This document shows positions 1 through 11,063 of a stretch of DNA of 64,000 nt, in pieces. The notes beneath the pieces were generated by a model, which searched no databases, was not told where the DNA came from, and saw only the letters and a program-made list of their open reading frames with translations. The translations under genes and the position numbers were made by a program. This DNA is from Sycobia sp. Sy_11 (Eukaryota; Arthropoda; Insecta; Hymenoptera; Epichrysomallidae). Within the stretch, counting starts at the first letter, position 1. Each line of letters opens with the position of its first letter. Where the stretch lies: the NCBI GenBank assembly GCA_018907035.1, contig JACCIC010000048.1:2809501-2873500 (forward strand). The letters are read 5' to 3'.

Positions 1-887
1 TATTCCTTGAAACTATTACCTAAAACTTTAATATTTATTGATTATCAATTACGAAAATAATTTAGGTCGTTTTTATTATATAATACTAATTATCGCGTAC
101 CAGTTTAAATAGTTCTATTTTTCGCCGGTAAATGTTGCGCTGACGCACGAGAAGAGACCATTTATAAGCGTTGCGCCGCGTTTCTGTGAATCTGTGTGTT
201 AGCGGTTTTCGCTCAGACTGATGCTCAATACATAGGTTACTCTGTACGAGATCGGCTTGATATGTGCGATTCCTGCTCCAAATGAGGTTTACATAGACAA
301 GTGTATATAATCTTCGCGCACAATAAACTTATTTTATAAAATATATTACGATCATCGTATCTAATCATTTAATACAGTAATTAGTCGAAAAGTAATGACA
401 ACGGTACAAATTTTTATAAAGTTTACTATTAGTTGCGATAAACAGATTAAATACATCGCAATAAGCTCAAGAAGCTTAAAGGTACAATCGTATGGGTTCG
501 CACTTTCGTTGACGATCAAGATAAAATATTTGAATTTTCATCCAAATTATCATCAACCTTGATAATTTTTTCTCCTTCGATTTCTGGGATTATATATCAC
601 AAATCGTCACAGATAAAAGAAGTAAAAATAAGACGCGCACTACCGTAAAAGAAATAAACTCCAAAGAAGTAGTTTTATTGAAAATAAAATTTCTGCTGTA
701 TTCCTGTACAATTCCTTTCAGTTCGAGCTATATGTCAATTCTCTCTGATTCTTTCTTAACTGCTCCTTTATCTTGCGGACACCGCTCTGCTTTATAGCAT
801 GGTGCTCGTTACAATATGTGTATATGTGTGTATATACCAGGGGTATAAGTTAAAATTTGACGGTTTTTTCGATAAGAAATTACTTAA
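1..887. other. AT-rich DNA, no gene recognised
   Basis: No reading frame of convincing composition, no RNA gene and no terminal repeat was found. A more GC-rich patch around 120-270 has no recognisable motif. Confidence 0.5.
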
Positions 888-1085
888 TTTTTAAGACCAT
901 TTCAACATGATATTCTCCGTAAACGTTATTAAATCTTTTTGTATCGCTCGACCTCGAAAGTAAAATTTTATATAATATGAAGCCGTATATAATGTGCAGA
1001 TATATGTGTTTGTATATTATATAAAATGATCGGCGAAATATTAGATTTTTGAAGTGGACACTCCTTTAAAGCAGCTTTTTATAGT
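888..1085 (+). repeat. Partial copy of a dispersed composite repeat (copy 3)
   Basis: The stretch containing 'gaagccgtat', then TA-rich sequence, then 'gatcggcgaaat' and 'aaagcagctttttata' is a diverged copy of a unit also seen on the plus strand at about 51580-51780 and on the minus strand at about 56100-56260. Only the non-minisatellite end plus about one decayed 60-bp unit is present. It is non-coding. Confidence 0.6.
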
Positions 1086-1157
1086 AGAATGTATACAGGG
1101 GAAGGGGGAGAATGCGGGTGCGATCTCGGTGACGAGGGCGGAGCGAACACTTGTGTA

Positions 1158-2595
1158 GGAGCCTCTGCATAGTGTATTAAGACTCATCCTCTATGGAGTG
1201 TTGTCATGCTTCCTCGGTCAGACGGCCATACGCTGCCTTTTCAGGCTGAGGTTTCCTACCTCCCTTGAAAATACTAATAAACGAGCGGTCTTTTGGAAAA
1301 ATTCATGCCTGTTGGATCGAATCGTGTGAGTTTTCCCCTTGACAGAAGAGTCAGGGGGAACCTTCATTTGACTTTTTACAGAATAGTGCTTTAGTTACGA
1401 ATCCACTGAAGGGTCTATAGAACCTTCGCTGATATCGCATCCACGGGGAACCACGGAAAGGTGCACCACTGTGTCCCGGCTGGACCCACATTATCCTGGT
1501 GCAAAATTTTGGTTTAACATGAAGATCTAAAAATGTGTTTGATTGAAAGGAGTGACATGGTAGCTAGCTTAGTCCATCCTACCTCTTTGGTCGTCATCCT
1601 GATTTGCCAGCAATAGAAACGATTTTTGTACCTGTTGGTCGAACCACACATTTACGGTGCCCGATGCTCCGATACCTTGAAAGGATCATCGGAGCACTGG
1701 CAACTCTAGGTTTAACAGGAGTGTGTTGTAACACATTGCCTCTCTTTCAGTCATTCAGCAGTCGTGCACCCACGGGGATCCTCTTAAAGGCATACTCCCT
1801 ATGCTTCGCCTGAACTTATACTATGGCCTACTAGCCGAAGCAGTGGCTATATGTATACCTCCTGATCAGCAAATTTTGTCTTTTGTTGTCCGAATTGCTG
1901 AGTCCAAGCGGGTCCCATTATAATCAACTCACTTGAGTCCCCCACCGGGAGACCTACTTATTAACTTGTGAGTTTTATGGAGTTTTATAAAAGAAAAAAG
2001 GGCAAAGGTTACTGTGTATCTGATCTGAAGAGCTTTCAGTGACTATGCCTGGTACCTTCATGTTAGGACCTGCGTGCCTTTACGCTATTTTGGCATTATC
2101 GATTACGAGGGCCTATACGTTTAAGGCCAAGCGACTGCATTCCAGTCCAAACTTGCCTTAGCTGTGGTCCGCCTTACCGGACCGACAAGAACCGATGAGA
2201 GCGGCTCCAGGAAGGCCTCAGCCGTTCCTTTCTGTGCCGCGTCCCCCATGTGTGCTCAAGAGTGTCCCAGGGACCCTTTCACTTCGGGGCTGAAGTAGCG
2301 CCTCTAACTCGCCTACAGCCCTTCGCAGAGGAACGTTTGACACTGTTTATAAATACACAACGAACAATCAATCCCCAGGATAGCTTGCTTTTCAAGCTAG
2401 AATTCAACATTTTGCACTGACATACCAGCCATCGTCCTCCACCTTTGAGCTGACGGGCAATTCTACAGACCACTTGCCTCTCTTGTGGAGTCTCGGGGCT
2501 CCGGTGTCGACCATGTCACCATGCCACGTCTCGCTTCTGACTTAATTGGTATGCCAATTAATCAACGTGGCCCTGGGGGGAGCCTCTGCATAGTG
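1158..2595. mobile_element. Unclassified 1.4 kb insertion bounded by 17-bp direct repeats
   Basis: The perfect 17-mer GGAGCCTCTGCATAGTG occurs at 1158-1174 and again at 2579-2595. The sequence between is noticeably more GC-rich than its flanks and has no long reading frame on either strand (longest about 70 codons). It contains two short perfect hairpins: TGCTCCGAT paired with ATCGGAGCA (1665-1696), and TTAATTGG paired with CCAATTAA (2542-2561), the latter near the right end. The 17-mer looks like a target-site duplication, which would fit a non-LTR or other retrotransposed insert. I do not recognise the sequence as rRNA, snRNA or a known transposon protein. It could also be a processed non-coding RNA copy. 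Confidence 0.45.
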
Positions 2596-2659
2596 CACAT
2601 GTACGCTTCCGAATTGTATACTACATTTCTTTTGTACAAATAAATAAGATAGTTCAGTT

Positions 2660-2993
2660 TATTTTATTGACCCATCTAAAATTCTAACAATATCAGCAAG
2701 CACTCTAGTAGTCGATCAAGGATTTTACAGAACCAATTCTTTAATTTTGTCGACGTGTAGCCCATCATTCGATGTTCTTGGTCATCTTTGATGTGGTTCG
2801 TCTTCAATGCATTCTCGACCTACTTTGAACAATTTGTGCCAATCAAAAACACTGGCTCTTAACATTGACTTCTCACCAAAGGCTTTTTGCAATATTCTGA
2901 ATGCTTCAGAGGCCGATATTTCATTTCGCGCACAAAATTTAATGCAACTACTTTGTTGAATAATTTCAGATATTGCAAAAACTGAAGAGACCA
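2660..2993 (-). pseudogene. Mariner transposase fragment (N-terminal HTH region)
   Basis: The minus-strand frame reads like the mariner N-terminal DNA-binding region: a first helix block with 'IKFCARNEISASEAFRIL', then 'WHKLFKVGRE' and 'EDEPHQR', then after a stop 'DKIKELVL' and 'LADIVRIL'. These correspond to the two helix-turn-helix blocks that bind the inverted repeats. Stops occur at about 2780 and 2720, and the catalytic DD34D core is absent, so this is a dead 5' piece. It differs from the mariners at 8.2, 30.1, 35.6 and 56.3 kb. Confidence 0.7.
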
Positions 2994-3052
2994 CTTTTTT
3001 GTTGATAAAGCACAAGCGTAACTATATGACAGAAAATGCTTGGATATATGGA

Positions 3053-3320
3053 TGCATTGACATAGCGACGTTCATGCGTCTTGTGAATAAAGATTATCTT
3101 TCTTTATCTACAATGGTCTCTTCTCATATTTCTTGTCAAACTACCTTTTTTATAACAGTCTACTCCACTGTATTGGAAATAATGAAGAAATGGCGGATGT
3201 TTACTCTTGGCACCTAAAATCGAGTAGCTTGACGGAAAAAATATGAAGGGACTGTTGCAGACGAAGAAGTATTATCTTTATACATAAGACGCTTGAACGT
3301 CGCTTCGTCAATGCGTTTGT
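3053..3320. repeat. Fold-back inverted repeat, MITE-like
   Basis: The left arm starts with gcattgacatagcgacgttc and its reverse complement recurs, diverged, at about 3275-3318. Similarity continues inward for about 90 bases per arm, leaving a loop of some tens of bases. The arms differ at roughly one base in five, so the element is old. It has no coding capacity and no clear target-site duplication. Confidence 0.6.
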
Positions 3321-3597
3321 AATCTGCAGTTATGTGAGCGTTGACAATGGATTGAAAAAATAACAACTACTGGTCTTTGCTGTGTTCGCTCGACTTCGCT
3401 TCGTGGCCGTTCGTTTGACCTGTTTCTTCCTCGCTCGCGGGAAATGAGTCACTTCTCTGGACCCTGCCTGGCTTTCAATATTGGCCTGCATTGTAAAAAT
3501 TATTAAAAATTGACCTCAGTGCATATTAATATTTACACATAACTTCTCCATTCCGATACCATGCCGCTAATATGAGCAGTTACATCTGGCACAAGGT

Positions 3598-3645
<48 letters not shown>

Positions 3646-3835
3646 CTATATATATTTATATATATAATTTTCTAACATACGCGTAAGTGATTCGAAGGGG
3701 AAGAGAATTCATAGAAATCTGATTTTTTATGAGATCTTAATTTCATAGTATTCGAATCGCAAGGATGCTGTAACAGTTTAGCCAGTAATTTTAAATATAA
3801 TTTAATTACATTATGAATGGAAATAAAACATTGAA
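3321..3835. other. Intergenic, with a (TA)n tract
   Basis: No gene seen. A (TA)n microsatellite occupies about 3601-3670. A GC-richer patch at 3390-3480 has no recognisable content. Confidence 0.6.
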
Positions 3836-4150
3836 ATGAATAACATTTCAAGGTTGAATTTAACAGAATTATTTCATCTTATAGATCAATATAGCATTGA
3901 TTTCGAAAAAAATGTTATTTCGTGGTGTTTGGAGGAGTTTCGTGTTGGGACGGTAGAATACGATGTCCAGATATCTATCGACGACTGTGACGATATGTTG
4001 ACTGAACTCCATAAAATCTATTTAGGAGAGAACAATTCTAAGTGTTTCGTGAGCAGAAAATTAAGAGTCTTAAAAGGTTTCGTTACCTTCATACAAGCAC
4101 TTTTAGCACCTGTAGCTTTTCTTACCCTTTATGCGTTTACAGCGCCTTGA
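3836..4150 (+). CDS. Hypothetical small protein with hydrophobic C-terminus
   Basis: A 104-codon frame starts at ATG 3836. It has an acidic N-terminal half (DDCDDML around residues 48-55) and a hydrophobic end (about residues 80-104) that could span a membrane. The frame ends in TAP followed by TGA and then YG. About 75 bases downstream a second hydrophobic segment in another frame reads TAPWYG, so the TGA probably replaced a TGG and the protein was once longer. An AATAAA-like signal lies at about 4250. I do not recognise the family. Its position beside the virus relic makes a viral origin possible, but this is inference. Confidence 0.4.
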   Translation: MNNISRLNLTELFHLIDQYSIDFEKNVISWCLEEFRVGTVEYDVQISIDDCDDMLTELHKIYLGENNSKCFVSRKLRVLKGFVTFIQALLAPVAFLTLYAFTAP

Positions 4151-4639
4151 TATGGGCACTTTTTTAGAAAAATTTTTATACATTTATAGCGCTTTTCTTG
4201 TTATTGTTGTATGTACATTAACTGCACCTTGGTACGGGGGCTTTATTTTAATAAAGAAATAATTGAATAATTATGTTTCTATTTAAGTGGATTACCTACA
4301 GATGCTGTGTGTTTGTTATCAATTAGATGCATGTACAAAACTTTAAATAGTGCCATGCTCCAAAGGATAAGTGGCGAAGATATAGATCTGATCGCTAATA
4401 ATTCTTTCAACTATCCAAGAAATTTAGAAAGAAAATTTTATAATTACTAAAAAAAGACGATAAAAAGGCATATGAAATCGAACGTGTGATAAAAATTAAA
4501 AATAAACTCTAATATGATGTTACGGAGAAACATTGATGTCTCTCTTGGGTTACTTAATGGTATAATAGCAACAGTTATTTCAGCGTGCAAAGAAAAATCA
4601 CATGAAATATGTAAGCATATGTATTAGATTACAATTTGA
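4151..4639. other. AT-rich interval
   Basis: It holds the out-of-frame second hydrophobic segment mentioned for the preceding ORF (about 4170-4260). Nothing else is recognisable. Confidence 0.4.
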
Positions 4640-5530
4640 TCAAGAATATTCAATTATTACAGCCACTTGAAAATAAAATTATTATTATGAATAAAGTATA
4701 TATAATAAGAAAGCAATTTCCTATATGTAATAGTTATGGCATCACTATTCATAAGAGCCATGTTTTAAGCTTCAAACAACATGCTTTAGTAGAAGCAGAT
4801 AACTTTATCTTTAGTATTTTTCTCTAAAATAGATACCTTTATAAAATTACACTTGGATCCTATTGACTCATTGAAACCATTGGACTCTTTTATACAAGTT
4901 ATTTGAAAACCGTTTAAAATCAGTTTAAATCAATTGCAATAACCAAGTCAAGCTTACAGAATCCTACTACTAGCATAAAAACAAATCCACATGTACTCGA
5001 AATAAAAAAGAAAATTCAGGAATTTTCCATAAAAACGTCGAACTATAGTTACATTAAATTCTTTTGGATTTCAGCTCATTCTGATACACGAGGTAATGAA
5101 AAAGTAGATAAAGCTGCAAAAATTGCCGCATGCAAACCAAACAGTAGTAGCCTACAAATTTGATAATAGATGTTAAATGAAAATGCCAAAACAAACACAA
5201 AAAATGCGATACTAAAGAACGGGCTTTTTAAAGGCATAGAATATTTTGCAAACCTCTATAATGACTCGCAAAACCCATGGATTGAAAGCCAAAATCTGTT
5301 CAGAGAAATTACTGTTATAATCAATCGTCGCTGATCTGGGCACTGTAACTTATGCGCTTCCTTAGCCCATATACATATTAAAAATAGCACACAATGCCAG
5401 TGTAGATACGGCAACGAAGACCTCAATAATATTTTTTTTCCATGTTCTTTATTCGATCCACAGCGTCCTAAATTGTTATGTAACTTACAAAAAATTTCAA
5501 TTCAGGCACCATTTTTTTGTAACGTTTTAC
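4640..5530 (+). pseudogene. Non-LTR retrotransposon 3' part: RNase H and C-terminal region
   Basis: In broken plus-strand frames around 5040-5150 the sequence reads FFWISAHSDTRGNEKVDKAA, matching the end of the RNase H domain of I/Jockey-like LINEs (W-x-x-x-H, GNE-x-x-D). Around 5330-5480 it reads 'SGHCNLCASLAHIHI' followed by 'CQCRYGNEDLNNIFFPC', the Cys/His-rich segment usually found after RNase H. Reverse transcriptase and endonuclease domains are not visible. Many stops and frameshifts show an old 5'-truncated copy. The upstream limit is uncertain. Confidence 0.6.
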
Positions 5531-5949
5531 TATAAAAACCCACCGTTTATAAATGTAAGATTATGTACAATTTTTTAAAAGAATGTAGTTTAAACGTATA
5601 AATTATAAAGCGATCCGCTTCTAAGATTGTAATATTAGGCTATGCTCAATGAAAGCAACGTATGCAATATTTATATTTTGTACCAATATCCGTATAGAAA
5701 AATAGTCTCGCACAGAGATTAAAATTGCTTTAATAATTCAAAAAAAATCTTGCAATAACCGAAATCATTCATGAAGAAAATGATTGAAAATCATTTTGAA
5801 ATCAGTTGAAAACCAGTTTTCAGTTTCAATAAATTTGGTACCTTTTATCAAATTACTAGTAAAATCTTGTGAAAATACTGAAAATTTATCTGAAAATCTG
5901 AGTAATGATGATTTTTCAAATATTAATGATTTTTCTCTCAAGCACAGAG
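5531..5949. other. AT-rich interval, nothing recognised
   Basis: No gene or repeat structure was recognised here. Confidence 0.6.
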
Positions 5950-6178
5950 CATAGTGATCTTTTTTTTTTTATGTTATTTAACGTCGATTTATTTATGCTT
6001 CCAATTATCGGTGCTAATCAGCGACGGAGGTCTACGATGTGTTTGTAAACAAAGCACATGTAAATAATTACAGCGGTGCCTGTATCAATCGGCCGAGACT
6101 GGGATTTGAACTTGGATCACCGAGTTACTAGTCCTTCGCTCTAGCGATCGAGCCATCGTAGGCCTCCATAGTGATCTT
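5950..6178 (-). mobile_element. tRNA-derived SINE with perfect 12-bp target-site duplication
   Basis: Read on the minus strand, the insert begins at 6166 with a tRNA-like head. It has an A-box-like TGGCTCGATCGCTAGAGC and a B-box-like AGTTCAAATCC in tRNA spacing (about 6155-6095). These are the internal promoter elements used by RNA polymerase III. The body runs to an A-run (T-run at 5961-5970 on the plus strand). The 12-mer CATAGTGATCTT flanks the insert at 5950-5961 and 6167-6178, which identifies a retrotransposed copy of about 205 bp. Its autonomous LINE partner cannot be told from the sequence. Confidence 0.85.
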
Positions 6179-7453
6179 AGAAGTAATAGTTTACTTAATT
6201 TAAAAAGAATAATGTTAATTTATTTACTGACAATAAATTATATTTTAAAAAACAATATAACGAAAAATATGTTAAAAATTTATGCATATTTAAAAATCTT
6301 GATGACAACAAAAATTCCGGAAGTGATCTTCTTTGTTTCGTAATATAACTGGATTTACTGATAAAAGTTTGCAATATATAAATGATTATACATTGGTAGG
6401 TAGTAATTTTAAAGACATCGATATTATATAGTATGGACAGATAGGTAATTCTAATAATTTTATGTTACTGAATTTTGAGCCATTCATCTACTATTTAATA
6501 ACTCCAAATCCATATTGATGGTGTTGCAGTAGATTTAGTTTCTTTGAGAAAATACAGCATTTAGGTTAATAACAAAAAAATTACATTATTCAATGTCGTT
6601 TTACAAACATTCGTAAATATTCAAAATACAATTAATTAATTTTTATTCATTCGATGAACTGGGAGCTATAGTTTATTTTGCGTACTGTTCTGCAAAAGAT
6701 AGTATTCCTCAATATTTTTTAACCATTTAAATTTTCGTAAACTTTTCAAAGATGGGCTCGGAAGTACACGTCAAAATAATTTTGAAATTATATTTTCATA
6801 GTACTGTATTCCCACGTTATAAATAAGCAACTTTTTTTAAAATAACAATAAGTAGTAATTTTTGAAACTTACACAAATTGGTACTCATACATATTGACAT
6901 ATACTTGGCTATAGAAAAATTGATTTCAATACTTTTTTTCGTTTAAATTAGAAATATTTAGAAATAATAAAACTATAAGTTGTTTTTAAGCATCGCGTAT
7001 TTATTTGTAAATAAATGCCTGAGAATTCTAATTAAGGAAATATTTCATTTATATAAATAAATACAATACATTGATTATATTGATAAATGTATTACATTAA
7101 AGGGAAGTTTCAAATGATAAGGAATTTGAGTATACCATACTTGCCTTATATTATACTATCGTAGAAAGTAATTATAAGAATATATAATATAAGAGTAGAT
7201 AGACTATAGGCATTCTAGTACATAGGCATTCTAGCACAGCCCCCTTTCAAAAGTCTGCTGAGCCCCCAACTAGGTCATGCTGGGGACGTAGAACACTTTA
7301 GACGGGAGTAGACTTTAAATGCAGTAGAATGCTTATAGACTTTCTCGTTGTGTTTTGAGCAAAGTCTGGAGAAGAGGGGATATCCATTCTCCTTTATGTG
7401 CTATGATGTCTATAGCAAAGTCAACTACTTTTTGCTTTTTTTTAATAATCTAT
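6179..7453. other. AT-rich interval, nothing coding
   Basis: Mostly strongly AT-rich. The short direct repeat ATAGGCATTCTAG occurs twice at about 7205-7235. No frame of interest and no RNA gene recognised. Confidence 0.55.
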
Positions 7454-9775
7454 TCAAATAACCGATCTCACATCTCCACTGAAGGGATTACACTGAACTA
7501 TGCGATCGTGCAAGATCAAGCAATAACCTGTAGTATTGGTTGGAATGTTCTCTTTAGCCTCACATTCTAAACGTACATATACAGGAGCGCTTTTTAGAGA
7601 TTCATTTTGTCGTGAGCAATTAAGAACTATGAGAGGTTCATTCTCGAGAAACTCTTTCTTTGCAAGCAGTGGTTGAGGATCCCTTGTATAGTATGTTTTT
7701 TGGAAATTTTCATACAGGTTATATATTATTACGTATTGGTTATTAGGTATGTCAAGGTTTAAATTATTCTATGGATAATATTGCGAATTCAAAAAAAGTC
7801 TTACGTTACTAATATGGCAATGATCAAAACGACTGCCGTTTGCGATTGCTTCATATTTTTTCTTTGTCTGTGAACCGAGAATTACATACTGTGCTTTCTT
7901 CAATTCAAATTTTCACTGTCCACACATACTTATTTGCGCTTGATAGAACAGGATATTCAAATAGTTCCCATGAACGATAACACATTGAGATGGGATTATC
8001 TTTACTGATGAAATTTAAAAGTTGGATTTTTTGTTTATCAGAAGCATAAGGCATTAACCATTCTATCTTTGTTATTTTTATGTTATATTCTTTATTTATA
8101 GTATTATTACCTACTGTAATTCCTTCCTGGATTATAGCATTCAGATCTGATCTTGATCTTACCAGAATAAGCTCATGCTTTATATTAGGTTGTCAAATAT
8201 AAGTAACATATGTGGATAGGTGTACGGACATTAAGTTCAAAGTAGATAAGAAACACATTGTATTATGATTATAATATTTATTTATGTAATTAAGTTATAC
8301 ATGTTTTTTTTTTGTTTTTCATAAATAAATAATGAAAAGAAATGAAACTATGTATTTTATTATTACTTAAGAAGTAGAAATATAAAACTTAAAACAACTA
8401 CCACCCTGATACTCTATAAATAAACAAGCTTATTTGCTTTGTTAGCCATATTAATGAAAAATACTTCATCTTTTAATATTTGCTGACGATATCTCCTGTG
8501 GTCAGAATATTTGAAAGTTATCGTCCAGCTCAGCAACGTTATCAAACTATTGTAAATCATCTGCAGAAGGCTGGATACAAAAAAGCCTGATATTTGGGTG
8601 CCGCATGATTTGACGCAAAAAAACCTTCTGGACCGTATCAACGCCTTCGATGTGCTGCTGAAACGAAATGACCTCGACCCATTTTTGAAGCGGATGGTGA
8701 CTGGCGACGATAAATGGATCACCTACGACAATATCAAGCGAAAACGGTCGTGGTTCAAGGCCGGTGGTCCGTCCCAAACAGTGGCCAAGCCGGGATTGAC
8801 GGCCAAGAAGGTTTTGCTGTGTGTTTGGTGGGATTGGAAGGGAATCATCTACTATGAGCTGCTCCTATATGGCCAGACGCGTAATTCTACCATCTACTGT
8901 GAACAACTGGACCGCCTGAAGCAGGCTGTTGACCAGAAGCGTCCACAAGTGGCCAACAGGATGGGTTTTATCGCATCCACCATATAGCACGGACATAGCG
9001 CCAAGTGATTACCACCTGTTCCTGTCCATTTCGAACGTCCTTGGTGGTGTCAAGTTGGACTCAAAAGAGGCTTGTGAAAAGTAGCTGTCCGAGTTCTTCG
9101 TAAAGAAGGAGAGGGGTTTCTACGAGAGGGGTATTATGAAGTTGCTGTCTAGAGGGAAATAGATTATCAAACAAAACGGCGCATATTTGAAGTAAATCCA
9201 ACCACTGTAACACTTTTTATAAAGCATTGAATGATGAGCAAAAAAGCGGAAGGGATATATTTAACAATGTAATATTAATTACAATTTTTTTGTAATCTTC
9301 TGCGAAGCCCAAAATCATACTTAGAGGAATAGAAACGACAAAGTTTCTATGCCTATCTATCAAAGTTCTCGTTGCTTCTTCATTGCCCACCCAGCCTGCA
9401 TTTTCATGCATGAGCGTCTCGTTGGTATTGAACGAAGCCTATCTTTTCATGACACTATTCAATCCAATATTTTTACTTTTGTCTATCTCCACACCATTAA
9501 TTGCGTAGCGAATTTCATAAAAAAAAATGACAAATACCATTGTTGACAAATCTAGATTTAGATGGTGCATTTCCATCAATTTTTGGGAATTTTCCATAGA
9601 TATGGATAGAACTACGTGATGGTAGAAGGCACAGATCTTGGTGTTGGACGGAAATGCGAATTTCATCATTATGTTAAAAGTTTAGGGATGTGTATGCTTG
9701 ATGTGAGTGAATTTCACAATGAGCAATTGACTCATCGAATGCGACACCTGATTGAATTTTTAGTATTTTGTCCAT
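7454..9775 (-). pseudogene. Polinton/adintovirus-like major capsid protein, interrupted by a mariner
   Basis: The minus-strand frames starting at ATG 9775 and ending at TGA 7454 read like the major-capsid-type protein common in insect-genome Polinton/adintovirus-like elements. Landmarks are NGVEIDKSKNIGLNSVMK, SIPLSMILGFAEDYKKI and KHELILVRSRSDLNAII, then 'ECEAKENIPTN' and 'CLILHDRIVQ' near the end. Its role would be to form the virion shell as a double-jelly-roll hexon-like subunit; this assignment rests on remembered family similarity. Without the insert the gene is about 1.23 kb (about 410 codons). It contains at least two frameshifts and two stops besides a mariner at 8185-9272. The reading phase is the same on both sides of that mariner, so the other lesions may be independent of it. 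Confidence 0.7.
8185..9272 (+). mobile_element. Mariner element with internal deletion, inserted in the capsid gene
   Basis: The element begins TTAGGTTGTCAAATATAAG after TA (8183-8184) and ends with a matching inverted end before TA (9273-9274). The plus-strand transposase is recognisable from about 8540. It has VTGDDKWITYDN with the first catalytic Asp, CVWWDWKGIIYYELL, then after a deletion the third-Asp block APSDYHLF at about 8995-9020. The block that should hold the second Asp (HxDNARPH in relatives) is deleted, along with most of the N-terminus. A stop lies at 9082-9084. It cannot encode active transposase. It differs in sequence from the other mariners in the window. Confidence 0.85.
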
Positions 9776-9951
9776 TTTTCAGAAAGCAGCAGAAAATTAT
9801 ACAGGTAATTTTTTTCCACGAACTTTTAGACTAAGCCTTTGGAGGAATTGAATGTTCTTCAGTGTTGACAGTTTTAAACTCTTTAATCGACTGATTGTCG
9901 ATTGCCATGATGGAGTACTTATATGTCTGCTAGAATTATAAATGATCCCCA

Positions 9952-10643
9952 TTATATAGATTTGATATGAAGTCTAACAGTGATTTCCTCTTCTCGAAAA
10001 TTAACTAGATTGCCGTCCTGATCGACAATTCGAACTTGTATATTATCTATACACTTAACAATAAGTGGTAGATATATAATCTGTGATGGAACTTCTATGA
10101 TTTTATATCCTGGAGGAACACTGGGAAAGAATTCATGAATAGTATGAACCTTTTGATTGTTAATGAAAGCTTTTGCAGTAATGTTACACTCGACTCTGAG
10201 TGCGTTGATTTTCAATATTTTCACTGGTAAATTGCAACGGGGTTCTATATTTTCCTTGAGAATACGATGAGTAAATCCCAACACTCGACCAATTGATTTT
10301 TGAGGTTGAAGATCGAATGGAACACTACGCTTAATTTCATTTCTAAATGTTTTATTGTTAGTTTTCAAAGAAAATCCCATTCCTTTAGATTTCAATGTAT
10401 TTGATAAAACTTGATTTATATCATTAATCTCGTAACTGCCGATGGGGATAGTAATAATTTCTTCTTTTAAATGAAGTAGATTATTTGTACTGTGAATATT
10501 TGAAATTGAATTAAAGGTTAATATTAAAATTCGACTAAACCTAAAACATAATTTTTATGCTTTGGTAGTTCAATGGATGGAAAATATAGGGCTTCTAAAA
10601 CAGAAGATTTTCCTAAAAGAGTCAAAGTGAAACTATCTTCCAT
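9952..10643 (-). pseudogene. Penton-like virion protein of a Polinton/adintovirus-like element
   Basis: An ATG at 10643 opens a frame starting MEDSFTLTLLGKSSVLEA. After a frame break near 10530 the coding continues through TIPIGSYEIND, SIGRVLGFTHRIL, and ends VRIVDQDGNLVNF and EEITVRLHI before the stop at 9952. I recognise this as a protein repeatedly found next to capsid genes in insect Polinton/adintovirus-like elements, where a penton or accessory virion role is proposed; that role is inference. The 147-codon C-terminal frame (9952-10395) is intact. It lies between the PLA2 protein and the capsid gene on the same strand, consistent with a virion-gene cluster. Confidence 0.6.
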
Positions 10644-11063
10644 GACTGATTGAGCGAAAATGATCTAATTTTATCTGACAAATTCTTTTAATAGATTTTC
10701 AGTTAATAATCGAAGACAAAGATGACCGCAAATGAATGAGTCGAAATTCTGATATCTTGTGTAGTTGTATTTTACTTCTTACACATTGAAATATTTCATA
10801 AGATCTATGGAGGTTTGAGGTCACCATAGCTATCAAAGTAGGTGACGTTATAGCCTCTCTTTCGATAACTGACCCAGTGATTACCTTTATTTTGTGAATC
10901 ATTGAGATTAACAATAGCAGATTCGTTATGCTACGGTCTATTACGAGGAAGGCTATTTTTCATGAAAACACCTCGGAAATGTGGAATTTGCAATATATGT
11001 GCATATTTTATAAGATCATAGTTTTTTAGTAGATGATTTGGCAAAATTAAAATGAATTTTTTT
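10644..11063. other. Interval between virion genes, nothing recognised
   Basis: No convincing coding sequence on either strand. A 71-codon minus frame at 10699-10914 has no recognisable features. Confidence 0.5.

Noticed and set aside
1604..1813. 69-codon ORF in the unclassified block
   Set aside because: Starts at a non-ATG codon, no recognisable features, and the block otherwise looks non-coding.
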